Below are positions 8,285-17,763 of a stretch of DNA of 64,000 bases, piece by piece. Source of the stretch: Leeuwenhoekiella polynyae (GTDB lineage Bacteria; Bacteroidota; Bacteroidia; Flavobacteriales; Flavobacteriaceae); assembly GCF_042683665.1 (NCBI RefSeq), contig NZ_JBHUOO010000003.1. One strand, given 5' to 3'. Within the stretch, counting starts at the first letter, position 1; each line of letters starts with the position of its first letter. Position numbers and translations under genes: made by a program. A model generated the notes under the pieces. It searched no databases, was not told where the DNA came from, and worked only from the letters and a program-made list of their open reading frames with translations.

Positions 8285-8390
8285 AAAAGAAAAGTCCCTT
8301 AAAGACATGAGACCTTAAAGGGACTTTCATAAAATTGATCCCCACAAACTGTGGGTAAAAGCGAAACAGCAGGCCCCCGCCTGCTGCATC
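8285..8390 (-). ncRNA. Structured 3' region: two hairpins and a terminator, possible small RNA
   Basis: Downstream of the CAP gene on the minus strand lie three consecutive hairpins. They are an 8-bp stem CAGCAGGC/GCCTGCTG (8367-8374 with 8379-8386), a 5-bp stem CCCAC/GTGGG (8341-8345 with 8351-8355), and a long stem around AAAGTCCCTT (8291-8300) with AAGGGACTTT (8318-8327) followed on the minus strand by a T-rich run. The last is a good Rho-independent terminator, and its symmetry also serves the plus-strand asparaginase operon. About 160 nt separate the first hairpin from the CAP stop codon. This could be a long 3' UTR or a 3'-derived small RNA. I found no internal promoter of the TAnnTTTG type. 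It does not match SRP RNA or 6S RNA as I know them. Confidence 0.4.
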
Positions 8391-8548
8391 TAACATAACA
8401 AAACCAACTTAAAGCTGTCTATTTTGTGATATGTTGAATATTGTAATTGGCTTGTAACCTTGCTGGGTTATGAGGGATTTTAAAAAATTGTAAATGAACT
8501 TGTAATCAATTATGATTTTAGGGGTAAATCAGAAAGGATTTGGGGTTT

Positions 8549-9046
8549 TTACTTTGTAATAAAGATCTGCGTAAAGAATGCAATTCCACGTTCATCTTTT
8601 ACCACTGAAATACCACTATGTGTGAAATTTCCTTCAATAGCTTCTTTATGTCCTTCGCTCTTTAACCAGGCAGAAACTACTTCTGCAGCGCTACGATAGC
8701 CATATGCTACATTCTCGCTAACGCGACCTGCGCCTTTTGCTTTAAGATAGTCTGATCTTTCTAGAAAATAATCATGACTAATTTTACCCTTAGTAGCCAT
8801 ATACTTGGTATGCTCAGTAGCTTTAACTTTAGAATCTGAATTCGCCCGAAGCTCTGTAAGGCCTATGCTGGCACGATACACATTAACTTCTGCAAGAATT
8901 TCTTTTGCAAAAGTCTCTTCAACAGTAAGGTCTGCAGATAATTCTAAGGTTGCTTCTTCAGTTTGCATTAGCTCCTCATCTTGTGAGCAGCTGGTTAAGA
9001 ATACGGCGAAAGTTAACGCCATCAAAGTGGTAGTAAAAGTTCTCAT
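8549..9046 (-). CDS. CAP (SCP/PR-1) domain lipoprotein
   Basis: Secreted lipoprotein with a cysteine-rich secretory protein/antigen 5/PR-1 fold. I use the ATG at 9046 (165 residues): it gives a clean lipoprotein signal (MRTFTTTLMALTFAVFLTSC), whereas an upstream in-frame start adds a poor leader. The residues after the cysteine (SQDEE) match the Bacteroidota surface-export signal, so the protein may face outward. CAP landmarks are the HTKYMATKGKISHD segment, SENVAYG, AWLKSEGHKEAI and the final ISVVKDERGIAFFTQIF, which supply the His and Glu residues of the CAP cavity. A promoter precedes it (9075-9105). Bacterial CAP proteins have no settled activity. Confidence 0.87.
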   Translation of the reverse strand: MRTFTTTLMALTFAVFLTSCSQDEELMQTEEATLELSADLTVEETFAKEILAEVNVYRASIGLTELRANSDSKVKATEHTKYMATKGKISHDYFLERSDYLKAKGAGRVSENVAYGYRSAAEVVSAWLKSEGHKEAIEGNFTHSGISVVKDERGIAFFTQIFITK

Positions 9047-9074
9047 GATTTGGGGTTTATGAGTTATGTTGATA

Positions 9075-9105
9075 CAAACATAGGTAGGATATTTCATTCC
9101 TACAA
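9075..9105 (-). promoter_or_regulatory. Bacteroidota-type promoter for the CAP gene
   Basis: On the minus strand, TTG (9103-9105), 20 nt, then TATGTTTG (9075-9082) match the TTG/TAnnTTTG consensus about 30 bp upstream of the ATG. Confidence 0.55.
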
Positions 9106-9592
9106 CACTTAAACTGTTATTTTGTGTATTTCATCGATTTTAAAGAGTTTTTTAACATAATTACATTGAATTTTAACATATTTCAACGAACATAAAATGC
9201 ATTTTGTCGTTTAAATACATTTAGACGAATTATTTAAAATTTAGCAAATTGTGTATTTCATCGATTATTTTGAAGTTTTAATGACGCTTAACGGCATTTT
9301 AAGACGATTTGTAAGACTAAAAAATTGACAAAAGAAAATTAAATGATTTTACTAGTACTTTTATAAAAATTGAAAGCGCTTGGTCTTCCCAATTTTCATC
9401 AATTAATCCTTGTTTACCTCTAAGGATTTAAAACAAAATTATCTTGGTAGTTTTAATACCTATTTAATCTTTAAAACCGTTAGATCGATGCTGTTCTTAA
9501 AATGTTGCTTTCTCTTCTAGTTCAGGAATGATAAAAAAAGTATTTTACGACATCATGCCGTTTTAATAGTGATTCATAAAATTTTAGGGTTT
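9106..9592. other. Long AT-rich intergenic region with an 18-bp direct repeat
   Basis: Nearly 0.5 kb without a convincing gene between the divergent CAP and macroglobulin genes. It carries an exact 18-bp direct repeat, TTGTGTATTTCATCGATT, at 9122-9139 and 9249-9266, which contains the palindrome ATCGAT. It also has further related short runs (TTTAACATA, GACGATT). It may hold the control region of the macroglobulin gene, but I see no clear TAnnTTTG promoter on the plus strand. Confidence 0.45.
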
Positions 9593-12500
9593 ATGAGAAG
9601 ATTTGAAGTACTTCTTAGTCTGTGTTTTTTGCTGGTTATTCAATCTTGTAATACCAGGAAACACCCTGATGCTGACAATATTTTTAAGTTTAAAGAGTAT
9701 ATTTCTTTCAACACTTTTGGTAATATTTCAATCACAGAACCTATACGTGTGGAACTTGCACAACAAACCACACAGTTTGAATTGTCACAAGAAATTCCTT
9801 CAGAGTATTTAATTATTAATCCAAAAACCGAAGGAACGCTTCTTATCGAAAATGGTACCACGCTGACCTTTAGACCTGAAAAGAATTTACGCCCGGATAC
9901 TGAATACAGCGTAACGCTGAAGTTGAGTAGATTTTTTGAAGACGTTGATCCCGATTATAAAAATTACACCTTCGTGTTTAAGACCATTACGCCTAATTTC
10001 AAAATTACTCTGGGTAATCTGCAGTCTTATAATAAAGAATGGCAATATCTCACCGGCTCAATAGAAACAGCAGATTGGGTTCCCGCACAGCAGGTAAAAC
10101 AGTTGGTAGAAGCAGAACAGGAAGGCAATAAACTTCATATAGACTGGCCTACAGAAGAATTAAAAGGAACTTACTTCAATTTTACCATTGACAGTATTCA
10201 CCGTAAAGAAGAAAATTCTCAGATACGCATATCGTGGGATGGAGAACCTATTGCAAGTAGAACACAAGGTCAAAGCACACTCAATATACCCGGCCAATCT
10301 AATTTTACTGTAGTTGATGTCGTAAGTGCTTTGAGCCCCGAAACTGCCATTAGTATCAATTTTTCTGATCCTTTAGAAATGTCTCAAAATTTTGATGGAC
10401 TGGTACAGCTGGATAGCTTAACGGGTTTACGCTATGAAGTGCAGGGGAATGTCTTAAACGTTTACCCAAGACAGCCGCTTTCTGGCGAACTTGATTTAAC
10501 CATAAATAAAGGAATCAAGAACGCTTCGGGATACAGCTTACGACAAACCTATACACAAAGCATATCTTTTCAACAACTTAAACCCCAAGTACGCCTTATT
10601 TCTAAAGGAAATATCCTACCGGCTTCTATGAAAACACCTATTTACTTTGAAGCGGTAAACCTTTCTGCGGTAGATGTGCGTGTTATTAAAGTGTATCAAA
10701 ACAATATACTTCAATACCTGCAAAGTGCCAATCTCAACAGTACAGATACCTATGATTTAAAACGGGTAGGAAGAAGAGTTGCTAAAAAAACCATACCACT
10801 TATCAAAAATAGTGTTGGGCAATCTGGCTTGTGGAAAGCGTACGCCGTTGATCTATCAGAATTGTTTAAGGCTGATCCGGGAGCTTTGTACCGTGTTGAG
10901 TTCAGCTTTGATCAAAACTACAGTCTTTACCCCTGCATTAATGAAAATGAAGAGACTTCTCTCTCAAAAGAAGAGGCTTATCTTGAAGAATCTTATGAAG
11001 AGTATTACCACACTGGTACAGATAGTGATCAAGACCAGCGTGAAGAACGCTATTGGGATAACGAATTGTATTCTTGGAGAAATAGAGTTTACAACTGGGA
11101 AGAAGAAGACAACCCGTGCCATCCGGCTTATTACAACGAAGATCGTTTTGCCCAGACTAATCTTATAGGATCTGATCTGGGACTCATCGTTAAAAAAAGT
11201 GAAAATGGCACCTATGATTTTGTCACTACAAACTTATTAAACGCAAAGCCCGAAATGGGTGTAGACATCAAACTCTACAATTACCAGCAACAACTCATTA
11301 AAAGCATCAAAACAGACCTTAACGGTCTTGCATCTTGTAAAAGCTCTAAAAACATAGCTTTTGCAATTGCCCAGCAACGCAACGATTTTGCATATGCTAA
11401 GCTTGATGACGGTAACGCATTATCGTTAAGTAACTTTGATATCAGCGGAGCCAAACTGCAAAAAGGATTAAAAGGATTTATTTATACAGAGCGAGGCGTC
11501 CATCGCCCAGGCGATACTATACACCTCAGTTTTGTTCTTAATGACTTAGCAAATCCTCTACCTAAAGAACATCCTGTAAAACTTGAAGTTACAGATGCCC
11601 GCGGAAAGCTCGTACAACGCAGTCTATTAAGCTCTACACTCACCAATCAAAATGTTACCGGCGGGAGCAGTAACGGATTTTACTATTTTCCAATTTCTAC
11701 AAACACTACAGATCCTACCGGAAACTGGAATGCGACCATTACTGTAGGCGGTGTAAAATTTAGTAAGACGCTGCGGGTTGCAACGGTTAAACCTAACCGA
11801 CTTAAGATAAAACTTGATTTTAATCAGGATCTTTTAAGCGCTACCACTCCTATAAATGGCACAGCACAAGCGACTTGGCTTCATGGCGCACCTGCTCGTA
11901 ATCTCAAAATTGATATGACTGCTACGTTGAGCAGCACAACGGCATCATTCATAGACTTTAAAAATTATCAATTTACAGATCCGGTTAGACGCTTTAATGA
12001 AGTAGAAATACCCATTCTCAATCAAAAAACATTAGATAACTCCGGACTTATAAAGTTTTCGGAGAAAATAGACCTGAGTAAAAAAGCACCGGGAATGTTA
12101 AAAGCTACTTTTCTCACAAAAGTATTTGAAGGCGGCGGTGATTTTTCGGTTGATGTATTTTCTAAAAATCTTGCCCCTTTTACCTATTTTACGGGTATTA
12201 AGGCTCCAGAAGCTCACGAATATGACTCGTATTATACAGATGAGGATGTGACCTTTGATCTGGTTAGCGTAAATGCAGAAGGCAAACCCAGTGCAAACAG
12301 AACACTCAACGTTGAGATCTTTAAAATTGAATGGCGCTGGTGGTACAGCCGTGGCGGTGATAATTTATCGCGTTACGAGAACAGTTCGGTTTATAAGCCC
12401 GTGCAGGATTTTGAAGTAAAAACCAATAATAACGGTAAAGCTCAGGCAACTGTAAATATTCCGGAGAAAGAAGGTGGTCGTTATCTCGTGCGCATCATAG

Positions 12501-15169
12501 ACAAAGCCTCTGGTCACGCAACCGGACTCACTACTTATTTTTACCGAAACTGGGGCAATGCACCGGCAGGAAGTTCTGAGAGTGCAAAAATGCTGATATT
12601 TAAAGCAGACAAAGAGCATTATAAAGTTGGTGATGAAGCAACAATCACTTTTCCATCTGAAGCTTCAGGCAATGCTCTCTTGAGTATTGAAAACGGCACC
12701 CAAGTGCTTTCTAAACAATGGGTAAAAACTAAAGCTAAAGAGACAACTGTGCGTATTCCTATTACTAAGGAAATGGCGCCTAATGTTTATGCGCATATCA
12801 CTTTATTGCAACCCCACGCCCAAACCTTAAACGACAGACCTATCCGATTATACGGAGTAATTCCGTTGCTTGTTGAAGATCCTTCGACCCTGTTAGAACC
12901 ACAACTCAAAATGCCTGAAGCACTCAAACCCGAACAGGATTTTACCATAAAAGTTAGTGAAGCTTCTCAAAAAGCAATGACCTATACTGTGGCTGTTGTA
13001 GATGAAGGCTTATTAGATCTGACCCGTTTCAACACTCCGGAAATTCATAAATCTTTTTACGTACCACAGGCGCTAGGTGTCAAAACTTTTGATATCTATG
13101 ATTATGTAATAGGTGCCTATTCTGGCAGTGTAGATAATATCTATGCCATAGGTGGTGGTGATATCGCCGCTGGTGCAAAAAACCGAAAAGCCGATCGCTT
13201 TAAACCAGTGGTCAAGTTTCTAGGACCATTTCATTTAGAAGCAGGTAAAACCGCTACTCATAAATTGCATATGCCTAATTATATCGGTTCAGTGAAGACG
13301 ATGATCGTGGCTGGCAATAATGAAACGGGTGCATACGGCAGTGTAGACCAAACCACAGCTGTAGAAAAACCATTAATGGTATTGGCATCGCTTCCGCGAA
13401 AATTAGCTCCTCAGGAAAAATTAACGCTTCCGGTAACGGTATTTGCGATGGATAAAAAAGTGAAACAAGTTTCTGTTCGAGTAAAAACAAGCAATTCACT
13501 AAAAGCCCTAAACGGAAGTTCTAAAACTATAAACTTCAACGAGCCAGGCGAACAAATTGTAAATTTTGAATTTGCCGTAACAGCTGCTGAAGTACCACAA
13601 AAGTTTAAGATCACAGCTTCAGGAGGTGGCGAGACTGCATCTTATTCCGTAGAAATTGATGTTGAAAATCCGAATCCAATTTCACAGAAAGCAACCTATT
13701 ATACCCTTGAACCTAATGAGTCTCTCACCATTGACTATGAAAATTTTGGCATCTCCGGAAGCAATTCTGCAACGCTAGAACTATCTACCTTACCACAAAT
13801 TGATTTTACAAATCGCTTGCAATACCTTATCAGTTATCCCTACGGATGCGCAGAACAAACCACATCTAGTGGTTTCCCTCAATTGTTTTTAGATTCTCTT
13901 TTTGATCTGGATAACAATCAGCAAAAAGAAGCACAAGAGAATATCAAAGCAACTATAGCGCGTCTGGGAATGTTGCAAAATCCATCGGGCGGTATAAGCT
14001 ACTGGCCGGGAGAACGGGATTCTGATGCATGGTCGACATCATATGCGGGGCACTTTATGCTCGATGCTCAGAAACAGGGCTACACGCCGCCGCTAACCTT
14101 TTTATCTAACTGGCTTACTTATCAAAAAAATGCGGCAAAACAGTGGCGTAATGGTGCGACCTCATACAACAGCAGTCTCACTCAAGCTTACCGCTTATAC
14201 ACACTGGCTCTGGCCGGTCAGCCTGAACTTGCAGCGATGAATCGCCTGCGCGAATCTGGATATCTTAATAACGATTCTAGGTGGCGTCTGGCAGCGGCTT
14301 ATGCACTTGCCGGTAAAAAGCAAGTAGCAACAGACCTTGCTGCAAAGGCTAACTTTAATTTTGATACAGATCGTGAGTTACAATATACTTATGGCTCTGT
14401 ACTGCGCAACAAAGCAATGGTGTTAGAAACACTGGTTTTATTAGAAGACAAACGCCAGCAAGACTTAGCCAAATCAATTGCCAAAGATCTAACAGCATCA
14501 AGCTGGTACAGTACACAAACTACATCTTATGCATTATTAAGTCTGGCAAAAATGCTTATCGCCAATGGCGGAAAAGCAATTGCTGTTACAGCAAATACCA
14601 CTTCTTTAAAAACCGAAAAAGGCTTCATAAAAATGCCTTTAAAAGTTTCTGAAAATAAGAATATAATTGAACTTAAAAACATGAATGACAATACTGTTTA
14701 TGTGAGCATCATTCAGCAAGGTAAATTGCCTTTAGGAGAAGAGTTAACCGAGCAAAATAATCTTACGCTTGCTACTGAATTTTTAGACGGAAACAACAAA
14801 AAGATAGCGGTTGATCAACTCCGTCAAGCAACGACAATAAAAGCGCGTATTACGGTTACAAATCCTACCTCAAATGCTGTAGAAAATGTAGCCTTATCTC
14901 AAATATTCCCAAGTGGATGGGAGATTGTAAATACGAGCTTTACGAGTCTGGGAGGCGGTGCATCAGGGAAAGCACGATACAAAGATATTAGAGATGACCG
15001 CGTATATTTTTACTTTGATTTGAAACCCAAAACAACCCGAACCTTTGAAGTTGACCTCAACGCATCGTATCTAGGCACCTATTATTTACCGGGAACGCAA
15101 GTCGAGGCAATGTATGATCATGATTATTTTGCGCGTACAAAAGGAAAATGGATCGAAGTGCAGCAGTAA
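9593..15169 (+). CDS. Alpha-2-macroglobulin family lipoprotein
   Basis: Very large bacterial alpha-2-macroglobulin homologue (about 1858 residues) thought to trap proteases that breach the cell envelope. I choose the ATG at 9593 over the GTG at 9569 because it gives a compact lipoprotein signal (MRRFEVLLSLCFLLVIQSC). The protein holds successive macroglobulin (MG) beta-sandwich domains, a central MG7-like region with GLKGFIYTERGVHRPGDT, the conserved A2M core (AVVDEGLLDLT), and the thioester motif CAEQ (codon for Cys at 13847-13849) in YPYGCAEQTTS. An alpha-alpha barrel complement-like domain follows. An acidic, tyrosine-rich insertion (about 10950-11130) stands out. The gene for PBP1C follows, the classic yfhM-pbpC pairing. 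Confidence 0.94.
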   Translation: MRRFEVLLSLCFLLVIQSCNTRKHPDADNIFKFKEYISFNTFGNISITEPIRVELAQQTTQFELSQEIPSEYLIINPKTEGTLLIENGTTLTFRPEKNLRPDTEYSVTLKLSRFFEDVDPDYKNYTFVFKTITPNFKITLGNLQSYNKEWQYLTGSIETADWVPAQQVKQLVEAEQEGNKLHIDWPTEELKGTYFNFTIDSIHRKEENSQIRISWDGEPIASRTQGQSTLNIPGQSNFTVVDVVSALSPETAISINFSDPLEMSQNFDGLVQLDSLTGLRYEVQGNVLNVYPRQPLSGELDLTINKGIKNASGYSLRQTYTQSISFQQLKPQVRLISKGNILPASMKTPIYFEAVNLSAVDVRVIKVYQNNILQYLQSANLNSTDTYDLKRVGRRVAKKTIPLIKNSVGQSGLWKAYAVDLSELFKADPGALYRVEFSFDQNYSLYPCINENEETSLSKEEAYLEESYEEYYHTGTDSDQDQREERYWDNELYSWRNRVYNWEEEDNPCHPAYYNEDRFAQTNLIGSDLGLIVKKSENGTYDFVTTNLLNAKPEMGVDIKLYNYQQQLIKSIKTDLNGLASCKSSKNIAFAIAQQRNDFAYAKLDDGNALSLSNFDISGAKLQKGLKGFIYTERGVHRPGDTIHLSFVLNDLANPLPKEHPVKLEVTDARGKLVQRSLLSSTLTNQNVTGGSSNGFYYFPISTNTTDPTGNWNATITVGGVKFSKTLRVATVKPNRLKIKLDFNQDLLSATTPINGTAQATWLHGAPARNLKIDMTATLSSTTASFIDFKNYQFTDPVRRFNEVEIPILNQKTLDNSGLIKFSEKIDLSKKAPGMLKATFLTKVFEGGGDFSVDVFSKNLAPFTYFTGIKAPEAHEYDSYYTDEDVTFDLVSVNAEGKPSANRTLNVEIFKIEWRWWYSRGGDNLSRYENSSVYKPVQDFEVKTNNNGKAQATVNIPEKEGGRYLVRIIDKASGHATGLTTYFYRNWGNAPAGSSESAKMLIFKADKEHYKVGDEATITFPSEASGNALLSIENGTQVLSKQWVKTKAKETTVRIPITKEMAPNVYAHITLLQPHAQTLNDRPIRLYGVIPLLVEDPSTLLEPQLKMPEALKPEQDFTIKVSEASQKAMTYTVAVVDEGLLDLTRFNTPEIHKSFYVPQALGVKTFDIYDYVIGAYSGSVDNIYAIGGGDIAAGAKNRKADRFKPVVKFLGPFHLEAGKTATHKLHMPNYIGSVKTMIVAGNNETGAYGSVDQTTAVEKPLMVLASLPRKLAPQEKLTLPVTVFAMDKKVKQVSVRVKTSNSLKALNGSSKTINFNEPGEQIVNFEFAVTAAEVPQKFKITASGGGETASYSVEIDVENPNPISQKATYYTLEPNESLTIDYENFGISGSNSATLELSTLPQIDFTNRLQYLISYPYGCAEQTTSSGFPQLFLDSLFDLDNNQQKEAQENIKATIARLGMLQNPSGGISYWPGERDSDAWSTSYAGHFMLDAQKQGYTPPLTFLSNWLTYQKNAAKQWRNGATSYNSSLTQAYRLYTLALAGQPELAAMNRLRESGYLNNDSRWRLAAAYALAGKKQVATDLAAKANFNFDTDRELQYTYGSVLRNKAMVLETLVLLEDKRQQDLAKSIAKDLTASSWYSTQTTSYALLSLAKMLIANGGKAIAVTANTTSLKTEKGFIKMPLKVSENKNIIELKNMNDNTVYVSIIQQGKLPLGEELTEQNNLTLATEFLDGNNKKIAVDQLRQATTIKARITVTNPTSNAVENVALSQIFPSGWEIVNTSFTSLGGGASGKARYKDIRDDRVYFYFDLKPKTTRTFEVDLNASYLGTYYLPGTQVEAMYDHDYFARTKGKWIEVQQ

Positions 15170-15268
15170 ACAAATGCTCTTGAGAAAAGCTTAGAAAGCT
15201 TTAAAATGAAACAGTTTTGACTTCGGGGATAGTCTTGATGTATTTAAACCTCGATTATCGAGTAAACT

Positions 15269-17635
15269 TTGAAAACAACACTCAGCAATCGCATATTTCA
15301 CATTATAAAGCGCTATAAATTTGTAGTAAGCGGATTCTTGATACTGGTTTTGTTTTGGTTACTGTGTTTGCCTAAACCACTTTTTAAAGATCCTACAGCT
15401 ACTGTGGTTGTAAGCCAAGAAGGTAAACTTCTTGGGGCTCGCATTGCAAGTGATGGCCAGTGGCGATTTCCTGCAGTTGATAGCGTCCCAAGTCGTTTTA
15501 AAAACTGTATTCTGGAGTTTGAAGATGCTTATTTCTATAAGCATCCGGGGTTTAATCTTGTGGCGATGAGTAAAGCTTTATGGAGCAACCTTACAACAAA
15601 TAACCGCCGCGGCGGAAGCACATTAACCCAACAAGTAGTGCGACTTTCACGCAAAAATCAAAAGCGCACATACTTCGAAAAAATTATAGAAACCTTTATG
15701 GCGACCCGGGTTGAAGCTGGTTACTCCAAAGAAGAAATTTTAAACCTGTATGCTTCTAATGTGCCCTTTGGCGGCAATGTAGTTGGGCTGGAGAGTGCCT
15801 GCTGGCGGTATTTTGGTATTCCTTCCAGTGAATTGAGTTGGGGACAAGCTGCAGCTTTAGCTGTTTTGCCCAATGCACCTTCACTTGTTTTTCCGGGGAA
15901 AAATGAAAGTCTTTTTAAAGCAAAACGAGATCGCTTACTTCAAAAATTAAAAAACGAGAATTATATAGACAAGACGACTTATGAGCTCGCTGTTGCTGAA
16001 GATCTTCCGGGGAAACCCAGAGAGTTACCAGATGAAGCTCCTCATTTTACTGAAAGGATGGTGCGGGAACAATCTGGCAACTATGTAAACAGCACGATTC
16101 AGTTCAATTTACAAAAGCGCATCAATCAGATCACTGCTGAAGCCTATTACCGGTTGGATCAGAATCAAATACACAACCTTGCTGTTTTGGTTCTGGATGT
16201 AAATTCCCGTAAAGTTTTGAGCTACGTAGGCAATGCTCCCACAACCGCAGAACACGCCAATTATGTAGATATCGTCACCCGAGAACGCAGTACCGGTAGT
16301 ACCTTAAAACCGTTTCTTTTTGCTTCGCTGTTGAGCGCAGGCGAGTTATTACCCAACAGCCTGGTCGCTGATGTTCCTACCAGTATTAATGGCTACAGTC
16401 CACAAAATTTTGACCGAAGTTATCACGGTGCAGTCCCTGCTTCTGAAGCTTTGGCCCGATCTTTAAATGTACCGGCTGTAAACCTCTTGCGCGAATATGG
16501 TCTGAAACGTTTTTATAATAATCTGCACCAACTCAACTTTAAAAGCATTGATAAAGCTGCAGATTACTACGGCTTGTCCCTCATTTTAGGAGGGGCAGAA
16601 AGCAATCTGTGGCAATTGACCAATGCCTATGCAGGTATGGCTGCTACGCTCAATTTTTTTAACAATACTTCTAGTGAATATCCTTATCACGCTTTTGATG
16701 AACCGGTTTATTTAAAAACGGAAACAAATCGTGTAGCTTCAAAAAATCAGAATCCAGAGCTTTTTGATGCAGGAGCCATTTATCAAACCTTACAAACCTT
16801 GCGCGAGGTAAACCGGCCGGAAGGTTCAGAAAACTGGGAATTTTTTAGCGATGCGCAGCCCCTCGCCTGGAAAACCGGAACCAGTTATGGCTTTAAAGAC
16901 GCTTGGGCAGTAGGAGTTACCGGCGACTATGCAATAGGTATTTGGGTAGGAAATGCAGACGGTGAAGGTCGCCCGGGTATTACAGGGATTCAAGCTGCTG
17001 CGCCCATACTTTTTGAAGTGCTTGATGTGCTTCCGGATTCAAACTGGTTTGAGATGCCCTATGACGAACTCGTAGAAGCTGAAGTTTGTCCGCAGAGCGG
17101 AAAACTTGCTGGATTGTTTTGTCCTATTTCAAAAAAGGAATGGATCCCCAAAAAAGGTACACGTACTGAAGCATGTAAATTTCATCAGCAGGTATTTCTT
17201 AATCAAGAAGGTAACCAGCGTGTAACGGCTTCTTGCTATCCGCTAGGAAAAATGCTTTCAAGATACTGGTTTAGTCTTCCCCCGGTATGGGAATATTATT
17301 ATGCACCTTTGCATCCTGAATACAAACCGCTACCAGAGTTTGCTCCGGGTTGTTTCCGCGAAAGCGAAAAGTTAATGGAGTTTATTTATCCTAAACGTGG
17401 TGAAACAATTCTATTACCTAAAGATTTTGATGGCGAACAAGAAGTGGTTTTAAGAGTTGCACACCGAAACCCCGATACTAAACTTTACTGGTATCTTGAC
17501 GAAGTATACATAAGCACCACGACCAACTTTCATGAACTCTCTTTAGAGCTTTCTTCTGGAATTTATAAACTCCTTGTTACAGACAGTGGCGGAAACAGTA
17601 TTGAACAACAAGTAGTTATAGATAAAGCTTCTTAA
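15269..17635 (+). CDS. pbpC: Penicillin-binding protein 1C
   Basis: Bifunctional peptidoglycan synthase of 788 residues anchored by one N-terminal membrane helix (about residues 17-34). The GT51 glycosyltransferase domain has the catalytic EDAYFYKHPG (Glu85) and RGGSTLTQQ motifs. The transpeptidase has SxxK at Ser344-Lys347 (STLK) and a KTGTSYG motif near residue 534. A C-terminal BiPBP_C beta-sandwich domain follows, typical of PBP1C. The start is TTG at 15269: an in-frame stop at 15263 excludes any earlier start and the next ATG lies inside the catalytic domain. It follows the macroglobulin gene by 99 bp; the pair is thought to repair and defend the cell wall after attack. Confidence 0.95.
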   Translation: MKTTLSNRIFHIIKRYKFVVSGFLILVLFWLLCLPKPLFKDPTATVVVSQEGKLLGARIASDGQWRFPAVDSVPSRFKNCILEFEDAYFYKHPGFNLVAMSKALWSNLTTNNRRGGSTLTQQVVRLSRKNQKRTYFEKIIETFMATRVEAGYSKEEILNLYASNVPFGGNVVGLESACWRYFGIPSSELSWGQAAALAVLPNAPSLVFPGKNESLFKAKRDRLLQKLKNENYIDKTTYELAVAEDLPGKPRELPDEAPHFTERMVREQSGNYVNSTIQFNLQKRINQITAEAYYRLDQNQIHNLAVLVLDVNSRKVLSYVGNAPTTAEHANYVDIVTRERSTGSTLKPFLFASLLSAGELLPNSLVADVPTSINGYSPQNFDRSYHGAVPASEALARSLNVPAVNLLREYGLKRFYNNLHQLNFKSIDKAADYYGLSLILGGAESNLWQLTNAYAGMAATLNFFNNTSSEYPYHAFDEPVYLKTETNRVASKNQNPELFDAGAIYQTLQTLREVNRPEGSENWEFFSDAQPLAWKTGTSYGFKDAWAVGVTGDYAIGIWVGNADGEGRPGITGIQAAAPILFEVLDVLPDSNWFEMPYDELVEAEVCPQSGKLAGLFCPISKKEWIPKKGTRTEACKFHQQVFLNQEGNQRVTASCYPLGKMLSRYWFSLPPVWEYYYAPLHPEYKPLPEFAPGCFRESEKLMEFIYPKRGETILLPKDFDGEQEVVLRVAHRNPDTKLYWYLDEVYISTTTNFHELSLELSSGIYKLLVTDSGGNSIEQQVVIDKAS

Positions 17636-17708
17636 AAACCTTCTCCTTGTGAGCCCTTACTAGGCCTAAGATAACGATAACTTACATTTAACAAATTTTT
17701 AAGTCTTA

Positions 17709-17743
17709 TTGGTTCGGTAAAAACCGAACCGCTCGTAATTTTG
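17709..17743 (+). promoter_or_regulatory. Promoter and palindromic operator of the RND efflux operon
   Basis: A perfect inverted repeat, GGTTCGGT (17711-17718) and ACCGAACC (17723-17730) around AAAA, is followed by TAATTTTG (17736-17743), which fits the Bacteroidota -7 element TAnnTTTG. A TTG at 17709-17711 may act as the -33 element with a long 24-nt spacer. The palindrome sits inside the promoter, where a dimeric repressor would block RNA polymerase. The first gene of the operon encodes a GbsR/MarR regulator, so autorepression is the simplest reading. Confidence 0.65.
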
Positions 17744-17763
17744 CGCTTTCAAATACAATAAAA

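Noticed and set aside
8285..8390. SRP RNA or 6S RNA in the structured region after the CAP gene
   Set aside because: The conserved SRP apical loop sequence is absent and the hairpins are separate rather than one long rod.
10779..11168. 129-codon plus-strand frame within the macroglobulin gene
   Set aside because: It is an out-of-frame reading of a well-supported large coding sequence.
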